From contig OZ252236.1 in the NCBI GenBank assembly GCA_965249455.1, positions 1,798,001 to 1,862,000 of the forward strand: a stretch of 64,000 nucleotides of DNA, read 5' to 3'. Made by a program: the position numbers and the translations under genes. Below, piece after piece: positions 44,601 through 51,679 of this stretch; position 1 is the first letter of the stretch, and each line of letters begins with the position of its first letter. The notes beneath the pieces are model-generated. The model did no database searches. It was not told the origin of the DNA and saw only the letters and a list, made by a program, of their open reading frames with translations. The DNA comes from Jiulongibacter sp024742395. Lineage in GTDB: Bacteria; Bacteroidota; Bacteroidia; Cytophagales; Spirosomataceae.

Positions 44601-44768
44601 ATCTATCTGAGCAGCCAAAATCTATTCACACTAACCAAATACACAGGCTATTACCCTGAAGTAGGTAATAATTACAGAGGTAGCCCTAGGTTATTTAATG
44701 AAGGTGTAGATGAAGGTGCATACCCAATGCCTAAGAATTATCAAGTAGGTCTTCAGGTCAATTTTTAA
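41691..44768 (+). CDS. SusC/RagA family TonB-linked outer-membrane transporter
   Basis: 1025 residues. After a signal peptide (ends about residue 33, SYGQ) comes the carboxypeptidase-regulatory-like domain (about 36-112; ITGKIVSAADQSGLPSASV). A TonB-box-like SEVVVIGYGSQKKSDLTGSV segment follows, then the plug with TIRGSGTLSDAGPLYVIDGM and SVLKDASATAIYGSRAANGVIIVTTKKG (each shorter than a domain), and the beta-barrel ending KNYQVGLQVNF. It imports oligosaccharides through the outer membrane with its SusD partner, whose gene starts 21 bp downstream. The surrounding sulfatase and fucosidase genes suggest a sulfated fucose-containing glycan. Confidence 0.95.
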   Translation: MKKTLQEFRRKRMKAGSLAAIILLLFIGQSYGQSRQITGKIVSAADQSGLPSASVVQKGTNTGVVTDMDGNYKITVSGPESRLVFSYIGYVDQEIVVGNQSIINVSLAEDANALSEVVVIGYGSQKKSDLTGSVSSVDAEELGKFATSNATSTLQGRMAGVRVSPQGGSPDSPMKVTIRGSGTLSDAGPLYVIDGMLTGGMGSINPQDIESVSVLKDASATAIYGSRAANGVIIVTTKKGRTGDLSINFNASTGIQKAANLIDWANARQYADIVNRARDNDGNPRFPANDTEFNPNIDSDIQRESLRNAPISNVGLSISGGSKNTTMSFSINHLDQVGIVKESDFSRTNLRVNSSYTKGRFKLQQTLGVNRAINNPNNYFSRERDMIPTVPIYDENGEFTGTNVPAGQTISLGNYAGVGNLTNSLGIATIEDRTNTSNGLLGNIDATLEIVDGLKYKFNVGVDMSNSNNYTFTPKYKHNDTPTGNKPFAELNESNSNFLSYLTEHTLNYFKQFGKAQIDILGGYSSQVAKGRSLGIVARNFPSNDIRVASAAGDRAQAPSNAYETGLMSYFGRANITFDSRYLLTATLRRDGSSLFREDLRWGTFPSAAIGWNISNEPFMQNVSGISDLKLRASYGEIGSNNVNAYAIDPELNLNSDYIIGAGQTRLQGYSITKGVNPNITWETTKTTDIGLEFNTLQNKLQFTMDYFIKNSEDVLVALSLPLYTGFGNAVPFNTASVRNNGFEFLANYYDNFGKDFKYSISANFTVMENEVTALGRATPIIQGQFTSNGLKSTKTDVGQPIGAFFGFVTDGIYQTDEEALAANDFNKPRAGDLKFKDLNGDGRVDNNDQTYIGNPAPGIIYGLNFNGEYKNFDVTLFFDGVGGNKILNGTRYRGYFDTEGNYLANALNAWTPSNTDTDIPRNTQTDPGFNRRFSDFYLEDGSFFRLKNIQLGYSISNGALERLGMSSARIYLSSQNLFTLTKYTGYYPEVGNNYRGSPRLFNEGVDEGAYPMPKNYQVGLQVNF

Positions 44769-44789
44769 AAGAGATAAAATAATAAGAAT

Positions 44790-46361
44790 ATGAAAATCAA
44801 TTGGAAAATAACTTCAGCATTAGTAATGCTGCTTAGTACGGGAATTTTCTACTCTTGTAATGAAGATATACTGGAGCAGAGTAACCCGAATGCCATCACA
44901 CCTAAGTCTTTCTGGAAAACGTCAGAAGACGCTACAAAAGGTATTTTAGGTGCATACAGTCCGTTTACACATATATGGAACTACAGCAGATTTGAGATTT
45001 TTACCTCAGATTACAGAGACGATGTAGTGAATGCCTATGGTACATCTGAAAGAACCGCGGTAGGGGCCTTTAACGGTATCTCTACAAGTAATGGTACTTT
45101 CTGGGTGTGGAGTACACACTATCAGGCCATTACCAGAGCAAACGAGGTCATCTTTAATGTACCAAACATTGATATGGATCCTTCTTTAAGAGATGCCATC
45201 ATTGGTGAAGCTCATTTCATCAGAGGATACCATTATTTTCAGTTAGTTAATAACTGGAGAAACGTGCCGCTAATTATTGAGCCTTTTTCTGAAATTGAAG
45301 ATCCTGATGCCATCACTCAGGCGGCTCCGGAAGAAACCTGGAAACAAATTATAGCTGATTTTACAGCAGCTCAAGGTTTATTGCCTAAGACATGGGATTC
45401 CGCAAACCTGGGTAGAGCTACCTGGGGAGCAGCCACTTCCTATTTGGGTAAAGCTCATTTGTATTTGGAAGACTATGCTAAGGCAAAAACAGAATTTAAA
45501 AAAGTCATTGACAGTGGCCTTTACTCTTTAACAGAAGATTACGGCGATAACTTTAGCGAGGATACCGAGAATAACTCTGAGTCTATTTTCGAGATACAGT
45601 TTATTTCTGATGGAAACCAAGGCTGGGGCGGAGATGCTCCGGGTACTGGGAAAGGAGCAGCGTTTCATCCTGATTTAGCACCGGCAGGCTTTACCGGACA
45701 AGACGGTATGCAAATTAATAAATGGGCTCTTGACCTATTTCTGGATGAGAAAACAGTGAATGGAGAAGTAGACCCACGTGCTTTTGAGACTCTTTTCTGG
45801 GATACTGACGAAACCACTACATACAAAGGAAGAGAATTGAAATCGACTACTTACCTGGGTAAGAGCTACAAAGAGGTATACAACGATGGTAGAAATACCA
45901 TCTATGCAAGTAAGCACCTTGACGTTAAGAAAGGATATACAGGCTCGCAGACTAACGGCTGGCACCAGTCTGGCAATAACTTAAGACTTATGAGATACGC
46001 TGATGTATTACTTATGTATGCAGAAGCTGAGATAGGTGGCTGGAACGGCGGCGGAGCTACTCAAGCAGCGGTAGATGCTGTGAATTTAGTAAGAGCCAGA
46101 GCAGACATGCCTCCATTTGATCTGAGTATGACCATGCAGGATATTGAGCACGAAAGAGTAAAGGAGCTTTCGCTGGAAAGAACCAGATACTATGATTTAT
46201 TAAGATGGGGATTAATTGTTGAAAGGTTAGTTAACCATCCTGAATTGAAATCAGCTAGTAGCGGAACGGGAGCTTATCAGCCGGGAAGAGAGTATATTGA
46301 TATTCCTCAAAATGAAATAGATGCTAACCCTAATTTCAAACATAATCCGGGTTACAATTAG
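44790..46361 (+). CDS. SusD/RagB family glycan-binding lipoprotein
   Basis: 523 residues. A lipoprotein signal ends at GIFYSC, followed by NEDILEQSNPNAITPKSFW, the classic start of mature SusD. TPR-like helices (GEAHFIRGYHYFQLVNNW, SYLGKAHLYLEDYAKAKTEFKKV) and a C-terminal RLMRYADVLLMYAEAE complete the RagB/SusD fold. It caps the SusC pore at the cell surface and binds glycan. It is clearly co-transcribed with susC and ends at a terminator. Confidence 0.95.
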   Translation: MKINWKITSALVMLLSTGIFYSCNEDILEQSNPNAITPKSFWKTSEDATKGILGAYSPFTHIWNYSRFEIFTSDYRDDVVNAYGTSERTAVGAFNGISTSNGTFWVWSTHYQAITRANEVIFNVPNIDMDPSLRDAIIGEAHFIRGYHYFQLVNNWRNVPLIIEPFSEIEDPDAITQAAPEETWKQIIADFTAAQGLLPKTWDSANLGRATWGAATSYLGKAHLYLEDYAKAKTEFKKVIDSGLYSLTEDYGDNFSEDTENNSESIFEIQFISDGNQGWGGDAPGTGKGAAFHPDLAPAGFTGQDGMQINKWALDLFLDEKTVNGEVDPRAFETLFWDTDETTTYKGRELKSTTYLGKSYKEVYNDGRNTIYASKHLDVKKGYTGSQTNGWHQSGNNLRLMRYADVLLMYAEAEIGGWNGGGATQAAVDAVNLVRARADMPPFDLSMTMQDIEHERVKELSLERTRYYDLLRWGLIVERLVNHPELKSASSGTGAYQPGREYIDIPQNEIDANPNFKHNPGYN

Positions 46362-46396
46362 AATTTATAGGTGAATTAGTTTAAGTTGTCAAGTTA

Positions 46397-46430
46397 GAGG
46401 GGTCATTGATTAATGGCTCCTCTTTTATTT
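46397..46430 (+). terminator. Rho-independent terminator after susD
   Basis: GAGGGGTCATT - GATT - AATGGCTCCTC forms an 11-bp stem with two G-U pairs, followed by TTTTATTTT. It lies 36 bases after the susD stop. Confidence 0.75.
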
Positions 46431-46485
46431 TAAGTGCAGAGGGTTAAAGTCCTTATTCATAATCGAATACGTTTGACACCACCAA

Positions 46486-47406
46486 TTAGTAACTTTCATA
46501 CCAGTCAAATATCTGCTCAACAATCTTATTTTTTTGCAGGTTTAAATATTTCAGGTAAGCTTCAGCTACCGGCGAATGTTTTTTGCCTTTTAGCCAGATC
46601 ATTTGCCAGGTGGTTTGAATGGGGAGATTCTTGATAGGAATGATATCAAGTTCATGATTTAGCAATTCATTCTTAAGACCAATTAAAGGCATAATAGAAT
46701 ATCCCATTCCGGCTAAAATGGCCTGCTTTACGGCCTCATTTGAGGTCAATTCCAGTTTTTTTAATGCGGTGATACTGTTTTGTTTGATGTAGGCTTCCAT
46801 GGTATGTCTGGTGCCGGAACCACCTTCTCTATAAATCAAAGGGAGCCTCTCAAAAAGCTCCTTGTCGGTTTCTTTTTTATTTTTTGAGACCTTTTTCCCA
46901 ACCAGGAAAAGCTTGTTTTGCATAAGGTCTATACTTTCTACATTGAGTCCGGTAGGTAATACAGAAACCAGAGAAAAGTCTACCTCATTGTTCTCTAAAC
47001 TCCTGATTACTTTTCCTTTGTTCGTAACATCCATTATTAATCTTACTCCGGGATTCTCCTTGATAAAATCTGTTAAAAAATAAGGCATAACGTATTTACC
47101 CGTAGAAACTACCGAGATTTTAAGCTTGCCGATAAGTTGACCCTGAAAGGCCATTGTTTTATAATTTATTCTGGCCACCTGTTCCAGAATGTTTCTGGCT
47201 GCCTCCGCGATTTCTTTCCCAAACTCCGTGATGTAAATTTTTCGGCCGATGGTCTCTGTTAGTGGAATATCAAATTGCTGCTGAAAATTTTTTAACTGAA
47301 TGCTTACCGCAGGTTGTGTCAGATGAAGTTCCTCAGAAGCTTTAGTGATGCTTTGTAGCTCGGCTATTTTAAGAAAGATCTGAAGTTGATTCAATGTATA
47401 ATTCAT
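46486..47406 (-). CDS. LysR family transcriptional regulator (CbbR/CmpR-like)
   Basis: 306 residues. The N-terminal winged helix-turn-helix (LNQLQIFLKIAELQSITKAS, then ELHLTQPAVSIQLKNFQQQF) is diagnostic of LysR. The effector domain (about 90-300) has the type 2 periplasmic-binding fold. It is divergent from the small gene and SbtA-type permease, and the closest functional groups by pattern are CbbR/CmpR regulators of carbon fixation or bicarbonate uptake. It probably controls the permease from the shared 149-bp intergenic region, where a CATAAAT-N4-ATTTATG palindrome lies. Confidence 0.9.
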   Translation of the reverse strand: MNYTLNQLQIFLKIAELQSITKASEELHLTQPAVSIQLKNFQQQFDIPLTETIGRKIYITEFGKEIAEAARNILEQVARINYKTMAFQGQLIGKLKISVVSTGKYVMPYFLTDFIKENPGVRLIMDVTNKGKVIRSLENNEVDFSLVSVLPTGLNVESIDLMQNKLFLVGKKVSKNKKETDKELFERLPLIYREGGSGTRHTMEAYIKQNSITALKKLELTSNEAVKQAILAGMGYSIMPLIGLKNELLNHELDIIPIKNLPIQTTWQMIWLKGKKHSPVAEAYLKYLNLQKNKIVEQIFDWYESY

Positions 47407-47430
47407 AAATAAACCTTATGTAATGTATTA

Positions 47431-47438
47431 CAAACATA
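47431..47438 (-). promoter_or_regulatory. Candidate -7 element of the lysR gene
   Basis: On the minus strand this reads TATGTTTG, an exact TAnnTTTG, 24 bases before the lysR ATG. It touches the CATAAAT palindrome, fitting autoregulation. Confidence 0.45.
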
Positions 47439-47452
47439 AATAAAAATTTATG
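47435..47452. promoter_or_regulatory. Palindrome, possible LysR binding site
   Basis: CATAAAT-AAAA-ATTTATG is a perfect 7-4-7 inverted repeat in the divergent region. It contains T-N11-A spacing expected of LysR boxes and lies between candidate promoters facing both ways (47431-47438 minus, 47465-47472 plus). Confidence 0.5.
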
Positions 47453-47464
47453 AATTAGGCGTGA

Positions 47465-47472
47465 TAGTTTTG
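47465..47472 (+). promoter_or_regulatory. Candidate -7 element for the small gene and sbtA-like gene
   Basis: TAGTTTTG fits TAnnTTTG. Lack of a good -33 element would fit a promoter that needs an activator such as the adjacent LysR protein. Confidence 0.4.
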
Positions 47473-47555
47473 CAGTCGATTTAAGGGGGGACAATTCAAC
47501 GGCACTCTTAAGTTTCAATTAGTCAATACTTTAAAAAAAAATAAATTTTACCATT

Positions 47556-47816
47556 ATGAACGAATTCAAATTGATAGAAGGAGAATTTAAAGCTTCAGAC
47601 GCAAAGGAAGTTCTTTCCAGTATTCTGGACGACAAGATTACATTTCATTACAAAAGAATATTCAGTCACGAGGAAAGATTTGGTATTAAAGACAATCATT
47701 CTGTAGAGAGAGTGAAAGCCCTAAAGGAGAGCAAGCTTAAGATTTTAGACCTACTCAGCCAGGCAGAAAACGAAGGCAAAACAGTCCAGTTAAACAGTTC
47801 AATTGTCATAGCATAA
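47556..47816 (+). CDS. Small conserved-looking hypothetical protein
   Basis: 86 residues with no signal peptide, membrane helix or cysteines. It is charged and probably alpha/beta: an N-terminal strand (FKLIEGEF), a helix (SDAKEVLSSILDDKI), HSHEERFG-like middle (IFSHEERFGIKDNHSVERVK) and a C-terminal strand (LNSSIVI). I recall similar short proteins in other Bacteroidota but know no function for them. It is 24 bp upstream of the bicarbonate permease gene. It is not PII-like, so it is not an SbtB in sequence, though a regulatory role toward the permease is conceivable. Confidence 0.7.
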   Translation: MNEFKLIEGEFKASDAKEVLSSILDDKITFHYKRIFSHEERFGIKDNHSVERVKALKESKLKILDLLSQAENEGKTVQLNSSIVIA

Positions 47817-47840
47817 CCGATTAAATTAAAAGTCTAAAGA

Positions 47841-48803
47841 ATGAACCTAGATCTCCTTTTTGATAATCTTACCAATCCGGCTCTTTTATTCTTCATTCTC
47901 GGGATTATTGCGGTCTATTTAAAGAGTGACCTCGAGATCCCGGCCAATTCCTCTAAATTTATTTCCCTGTATTTACTTTTTTCAATTGGCTTCAAAGGAG
48001 GCCAGGAACTCTCTCATGAAGGTTTCACCACTGAGGTACTCTGGTCAATGTTGTTTGGAGTAGGAGCAGCAATTTTTATTCCGCTGTATACTTTCTTCAT
48101 CCTCAAAAAACGATTTGGAGTTTTTGACGCCGGTGCTGTAGCGGCGGCCTATGGATCTGTGAGTGCAGTAACTTTTGTAACGGCGGTTTCTTATCTCGAG
48201 TCAATGCAAATGACATTGCATGGCCATATGGTAGCAATCATGGCCCTAATGGAGTCACCCGCTATTATAGCTGGTTTGATCTTGATTTCAATCAATAACA
48301 AGAGTCATTCAGAAAAGATTAAAAAACGCAATGCTCTGAAACATTCATTGACAAACGGTAGTGTACTATTAATTATGGGGAGCTTAATTATCGGTTTCAT
48401 GGCCTCAGCCAAACAAGCCGAAGGAATTAAACCATTTACAGATGATATCTTCAAGGGGTTTCTGGCTATTTTCCTTCTCGATATGGGTATTGTCAGCGGC
48501 AGAAAGCTAAATTCATTGCTCTCCAAGGGCTGGTTTCCTTTCGCTTTTGCCATTATAATACCGCTGGTAAATGGTGTTTTGGTGGGTTTTCTCAGCAGTA
48601 TGGTCACAGAGGACATCTCAAGCCGGTTTATCTTTGCAGTTTTAGCCGCAAGTGCCTCTTACATCGCTGTACCAGCAGCCATGAAGATTACGGTTCCAAA
48701 AGCCAATCCGGGCTTATTTCTTCCCATGGCTCTTGCAGTTACTTTTCCGGTGAATATCACTATCGGCATGCCGGTCTACTATTACATTGTGAGTAATTTT
48801 TGA
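47841..48803 (+). CDS. SbtA-type sodium-dependent bicarbonate permease
   Basis: 320 residues with about ten membrane helices. The pattern LLFSIGFKGGQEL, VAAAYGSVSAVTFVTAVSYL and MALMESPAIIAGLIL matches SbtA (PF05982), the Na+/HCO3- symporter first known from cyanobacteria; the internal inverted repeat is visible in the second half (FLLDMGIVSGRKL, VLAASASYIAVPAAM). It is shorter than cyanobacterial SbtA (about 370). In a heterotroph it probably supplies bicarbonate for anaplerotic carboxylases. It lies behind the small gene and opposite LysR. IS1182 is inserted about 20 bp after its stop. Confidence 0.9.
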   Translation: MNLDLLFDNLTNPALLFFILGIIAVYLKSDLEIPANSSKFISLYLLFSIGFKGGQELSHEGFTTEVLWSMLFGVGAAIFIPLYTFFILKKRFGVFDAGAVAAAYGSVSAVTFVTAVSYLESMQMTLHGHMVAIMALMESPAIIAGLILISINNKSHSEKIKKRNALKHSLTNGSVLLIMGSLIIGFMASAKQAEGIKPFTDDIFKGFLAIFLLDMGIVSGRKLNSLLSKGWFPFAFAIIIPLVNGVLVGFLSSMVTEDISSRFIFAVLAASASYIAVPAAMKITVPKANPGLFLPMALAVTFPVNITIGMPVYYYIVSNF

Positions 48804-48823
48804 GGAATATCTAATGGAAATTT

Positions 48824-48827
48824 TTAA
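48824..48827. repeat. Target-site duplication, left copy
   Basis: TTAA immediately before the left inverted repeat; the same TTAA follows the right end at 50550-50553. Confidence 0.6.
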
Positions 48828-48860
48828 AGAGGCTGTCTCAAAAGGGCAGTCTCTTTTTTT
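48828..48860 (+). terminator. IS left-end hairpin acting as terminator
   Basis: AGAGGCTGTCTC can pair with GGCAGTCTCT a few bases later, followed by seven T residues. It would stop readthrough from sbtA into the transposase gene. Confidence 0.55.
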
Positions 48861-48886
48861 GTGTTTAAAATTTTGTAACTTCTTGC

Positions 48887-50434
48887 ATGAAAGAAGGAGC
48901 AAATAAGAAGGCAGTTTTTAAGGATTACAACCCTAGCCAACTATCTCTTCTCCCTCCATCGCTAGATGAATTGATTCCCGAAAATCATGTTGTGCGACTA
49001 GTTCAAAACATCATTGATAAAATAGACATTGATTCATTGCTGGCGAAGTATAAAGGAGGTGGAAGTTCATCATTCCATCCAAGAATGATGTTAAAAATCA
49101 TTATTTATGGTTATTTGAGTAATATTTATTCTTCCAGAAAAATGGAAGAGGCGGTTACCTCAAACATTCACTTTATGTGGTTGGCAGGTATGCAACGCCC
49201 CGACCACAACACTATCAATAGATTTAGAATAGACCGATTAAAGTCGGTCTTGAAAGAAGTCTTTGGGCAGGTTGTTTTATTAATGGCCGAGCAAGGCTTA
49301 GTAAGTTTGAAGACGGTTTATGTAGATGGCACTAAGATAGAAGCCAATGCTAATAAGTACACCTTTGTCTGGGGCAAGTCAATTAAAGGCAATAAAGAAC
49401 GGATAAAATCTCAACTGTCAGAGCTTTGGAATTATGCAGAGAAAATAGCTTCCGATGAACTTAAGGGTAATGCACCAACGGTCTTTAAAGAGATTGATGC
49501 CGAAAAAGTACAACAAACCGTCCAACAAATTAATGCGGCAATAAAAGGAAAGGAGGTCGACCCAAAGGTTAAGCAAAAGCTAAATTATGCCAAGAATAAC
49601 TGGCCCAAAAACCTAAGGAAATATAAGCAACAACAAGAGCTTTTAGGAGATAGAGGCTCGTATTCTAAAACAGACCCGGATGCTACTTTTATGCGAATGA
49701 AAGATGACCATATGCTGAATGGGCAACTTAAAGCGGGTTATAACTGGCAAATAAGTACTTGTAACCAATGCATCCTGAATTACGATATTTATCAAAACGT
49801 AAATGATATCAACACGCTCCAACCGCACCTTAAAAGCTTCCAGGAGCTCTATGGGCAACTTCCTCAGACCGTAGTAGCAGATGCAGGATATGGTTCAGAA
49901 GACAATTATCAATACTTGGAAAATGAGCGGCTAGAAAGTTATATCAAGTACAATTACTTCCACAAAGAACAAAAGGCGAAAGGGAAGATAAAGCCTAAAG
50001 ATGTATTTAAGTCAGAGAACCTATACTACGATGCCGAGCAAGACTTTTTTGTATGTCCTATGGGGCAAAAAATGGAGAAAATATACGAATCCACTCAAAC
50101 TATAAAAAGTGGATACAAGCAGCAGGTGAGTTATTATAAAGCTAAAAAATGTGAGGGCTGTCCACTAAATGGAGCATGTCATAAATCGAAAGGGGAGCGA
50201 GTGATACAGCGAAATCATAATGCCATAAGACTAAAGAATAAAGCCCGCCAGAAACTATTATCAGAAGATGGTTTAGTTCACCGTTCTCAGAGACCCGCGG
50301 ATGTAGAAGCCGTCTTTGGAAACATTAAACAGAACAAAAACTTCAGAAGATTTATGTTAAGAGGGAAAGAAAAAGTCCTCATAGAGACAGGATTGCTCGC
50401 CATTGCACATAATATCAAGAAAATGGCCTCATAA
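48887..50434 (+). CDS. IS1182-family transposase
   Basis: 515 residues, full length. The N-terminal part (DYNPSQLSLLPPSLDELIPENH, then FHPRMMLKIIIYGYLSNIYSSR) is the DUF772 region. The DDE catalytic residues are in VYVDGTKIEANA (first Asp), VVADAGYGSEDN (second Asp) and ADVEAVFGNIKQNKNFRRF (Glu). A Cys cluster (CEGCPLNGAC) near residue 420 may bind zinc. There is no frameshift or stop, so the enzyme could be active. Expression would need a promoter within the short left end. Confidence 0.93.
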   Translation: MKEGANKKAVFKDYNPSQLSLLPPSLDELIPENHVVRLVQNIIDKIDIDSLLAKYKGGGSSSFHPRMMLKIIIYGYLSNIYSSRKMEEAVTSNIHFMWLAGMQRPDHNTINRFRIDRLKSVLKEVFGQVVLLMAEQGLVSLKTVYVDGTKIEANANKYTFVWGKSIKGNKERIKSQLSELWNYAEKIASDELKGNAPTVFKEIDAEKVQQTVQQINAAIKGKEVDPKVKQKLNYAKNNWPKNLRKYKQQQELLGDRGSYSKTDPDATFMRMKDDHMLNGQLKAGYNWQISTCNQCILNYDIYQNVNDINTLQPHLKSFQELYGQLPQTVVADAGYGSEDNYQYLENERLESYIKYNYFHKEQKAKGKIKPKDVFKSENLYYDAEQDFFVCPMGQKMEKIYESTQTIKSGYKQQVSYYKAKKCEGCPLNGACHKSKGERVIQRNHNAIRLKNKARQKLLSEDGLVHRSQRPADVEAVFGNIKQNKNFRRFMLRGKEKVLIETGLLAIAHNIKKMAS

Positions 50435-50503
50435 GGTCATTTGTTCCATATTTGGGCTCTTAAATAACACGTAAAAATATCCTCGGACAAAACTCAGGGT
50501 TAT

Positions 50504-50549
50504 TGGCATGAAAAAAGGCCATCTCATTTTTTAATATGAGACAGCCTCT
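50504..50549 (-). terminator. IS right-end hairpin acting as terminator for osmC
   Basis: Read on the minus strand, GGCTGTCTCA pairs with TGAGATGGCC across a short A/T loop and is followed by TTTTTT. It lies just after the osmC stop, so the element now supplies the terminator of that operon. Confidence 0.55.
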
Positions 50550-50553
50550 TTAA
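50550..50553. repeat. Target-site duplication, right copy
   Basis: TTAA directly after the right inverted repeat, matching 48824-48827. It lies four bases beyond the end of the osmC-like gene. Confidence 0.6.
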
Positions 50554-50557
50554 TTTT

Positions 50558-50989
50558 TTAAGCAACAGCCTGTAGAGTTTCCACATCCACAGCCTTCTCT
50601 ATGTTCCATTCGCCTTCAATCATTCTATGAACATAACATTTGTCTGACTCTGCCAGGAGTTCTTCACGCTGCTCCGCAGTAAGTAAATCACCTTCTATGC
50701 TCATTTTGACCTTGATATGAGTACTTAATTTACCACCTTCACCACGTATCACTTCTTGCTCCAGTTCAGCGTCTACTTCACCTATAGTCCAGCCTTTTTT
50801 TCTGGCTATAAATCTGACAGTAGCTACTTTGCACATTGCCAAACCTGCTAAAAGAAACTCTGTAGGAGCAAAGCCCAGATCGGTGCCTTTGCTTGTTATT
50901 GGTTCGTCTCCCAGTACGCTGTGGCGTCCGTTATTGATGATTGACTGATACCCAAGGGGTAGATTTTTGATATTTATTTTTGTTGCCAT
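50558..50989 (-). CDS. OsmC family peroxide-reducing protein
   Basis: 143 residues from ATG 50989; an in-frame TTG at 51016 would add nine residues and is less likely. It has the OsmC fold and the two peroxidatic/resolving cysteines, Cys53 (LAMCKVATV) and Cys118 (SDKCYVHR). The family reduces organic hydroperoxides using lipoylated or thiol donors. It follows the AhpD-like gene by 32 bp, and AhpD proteins can serve as thiol reductants, so the two may work as a pair. The stop codon is four bases from the TTAA duplication of the IS, so the 3' end is intact. Confidence 0.88.
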   Translation of the reverse strand: MATKINIKNLPLGYQSIINNGRHSVLGDEPITSKGTDLGFAPTEFLLAGLAMCKVATVRFIARKKGWTIGEVDAELEQEVIRGEGGKLSTHIKVKMSIEGDLLTAEQREELLAESDKCYVHRMIEGEWNIEKAVDVETLQAVA

Positions 50990-51021
50990 GTTTCTTAAAT
51001 TTTCAGGTAATTTCAATTGAC

Positions 51022-51570
51022 TTAGGCTACTGCTGACTCAAGCTCGGGTGCCAGAGGGAAATCAATAGGGAAATCTATGAGATTATGTATGTAATTGCTG
51101 ATGATCTTATCACCTATTACCATCACTACATCTATAAGGTTTGCTTCGGTATAGCCAGCATTGAAAAAGTCTTGTTTTGCTATATCAGTGGCATTTCCCC
51201 GGTTCTCCACCACTGAAGAAGTAAAGCGTGCCAGAGCATCTAATTTTGAGTCAAAAGTGGCATTTCCTTGTCTGATTTCCAGGACTTGCTCTTCACTGAA
51301 ACCGTTCATTTTACCAAGTACCGTGTGAGCAGACTGGCAATATTTACAACCGTTTAATTGGCTGGTGATTAAGTTTATTACTTCTCTTTCTTTGGCTTTT
51401 AATGTACTTTTTCTGTTTTGAAGCGTGAGGTAATCGGCTAATGCCGTATCGTTTTTAGCAAAGTAGGCGTATAGATTCGGTACAAAACCCAATTTTTGTT
51501 CAAGAGTATTGAAAATCGCCTGATTCGCTTCTGTTACTTCGTTTTTTGTAGGTACTGTGAAATTTTGCAT
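51022..51570 (-). CDS. AhpD-like / carboxymuconolactone decarboxylase family protein
   Basis: 182 residues. The active-site motif is CKYCQSAH (Cys75, Cys78, His82), the CxxC...H of AhpD-type alkylhydroperoxidases rather than true carboxymuconolactone decarboxylases. The surrounding EREVINLITSQLNG helix is typical of PF02627. It is expected to reduce peroxides or pass thiol electrons to a partner. It lies between an AraC regulator and the OsmC gene, all on the same strand, which suggests an oxidative-stress unit. Cytoplasmic, no signal peptide. Confidence 0.88.
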   Translation of the reverse strand: MQNFTVPTKNEVTEANQAIFNTLEQKLGFVPNLYAYFAKNDTALADYLTLQNRKSTLKAKEREVINLITSQLNGCKYCQSAHTVLGKMNGFSEEQVLEIRQGNATFDSKLDALARFTSSVVENRGNATDIAKQDFFNAGYTEANLIDVVMVIGDKIISNYIHNLIDFPIDFPLAPELESAVA

Positions 51571-51679
51571 TGTCTTTGTGTTTTAAGATTATAAATCGTT
51601 TTGACAATGCAAAGATGGGCTATAAAGAAGGGGAGGAGTTAGGCCTCTTTTCCCGAAGACTTGGCAATTTTTCCTTTTC

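Larger units (their letters stand above)
48828..50549 (+). mobile_element. IS1182-family insertion sequence, complete
   Basis: A 1722-bp element with 13-bp perfect terminal inverted repeats AGAGGCTGTCTCA (48828-48840 and the reverse complement at 50537-50549). It is flanked by the 4-bp direct duplication TTAA and contains one full-length transposase. Each end also forms a hairpin with an inner T run. Because TTAA is itself palindromic, the true ends could be drawn up to four bases further out. The element sits between sbtA and osmC without damaging either. It looks intact and recently inserted. Confidence 0.87.
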
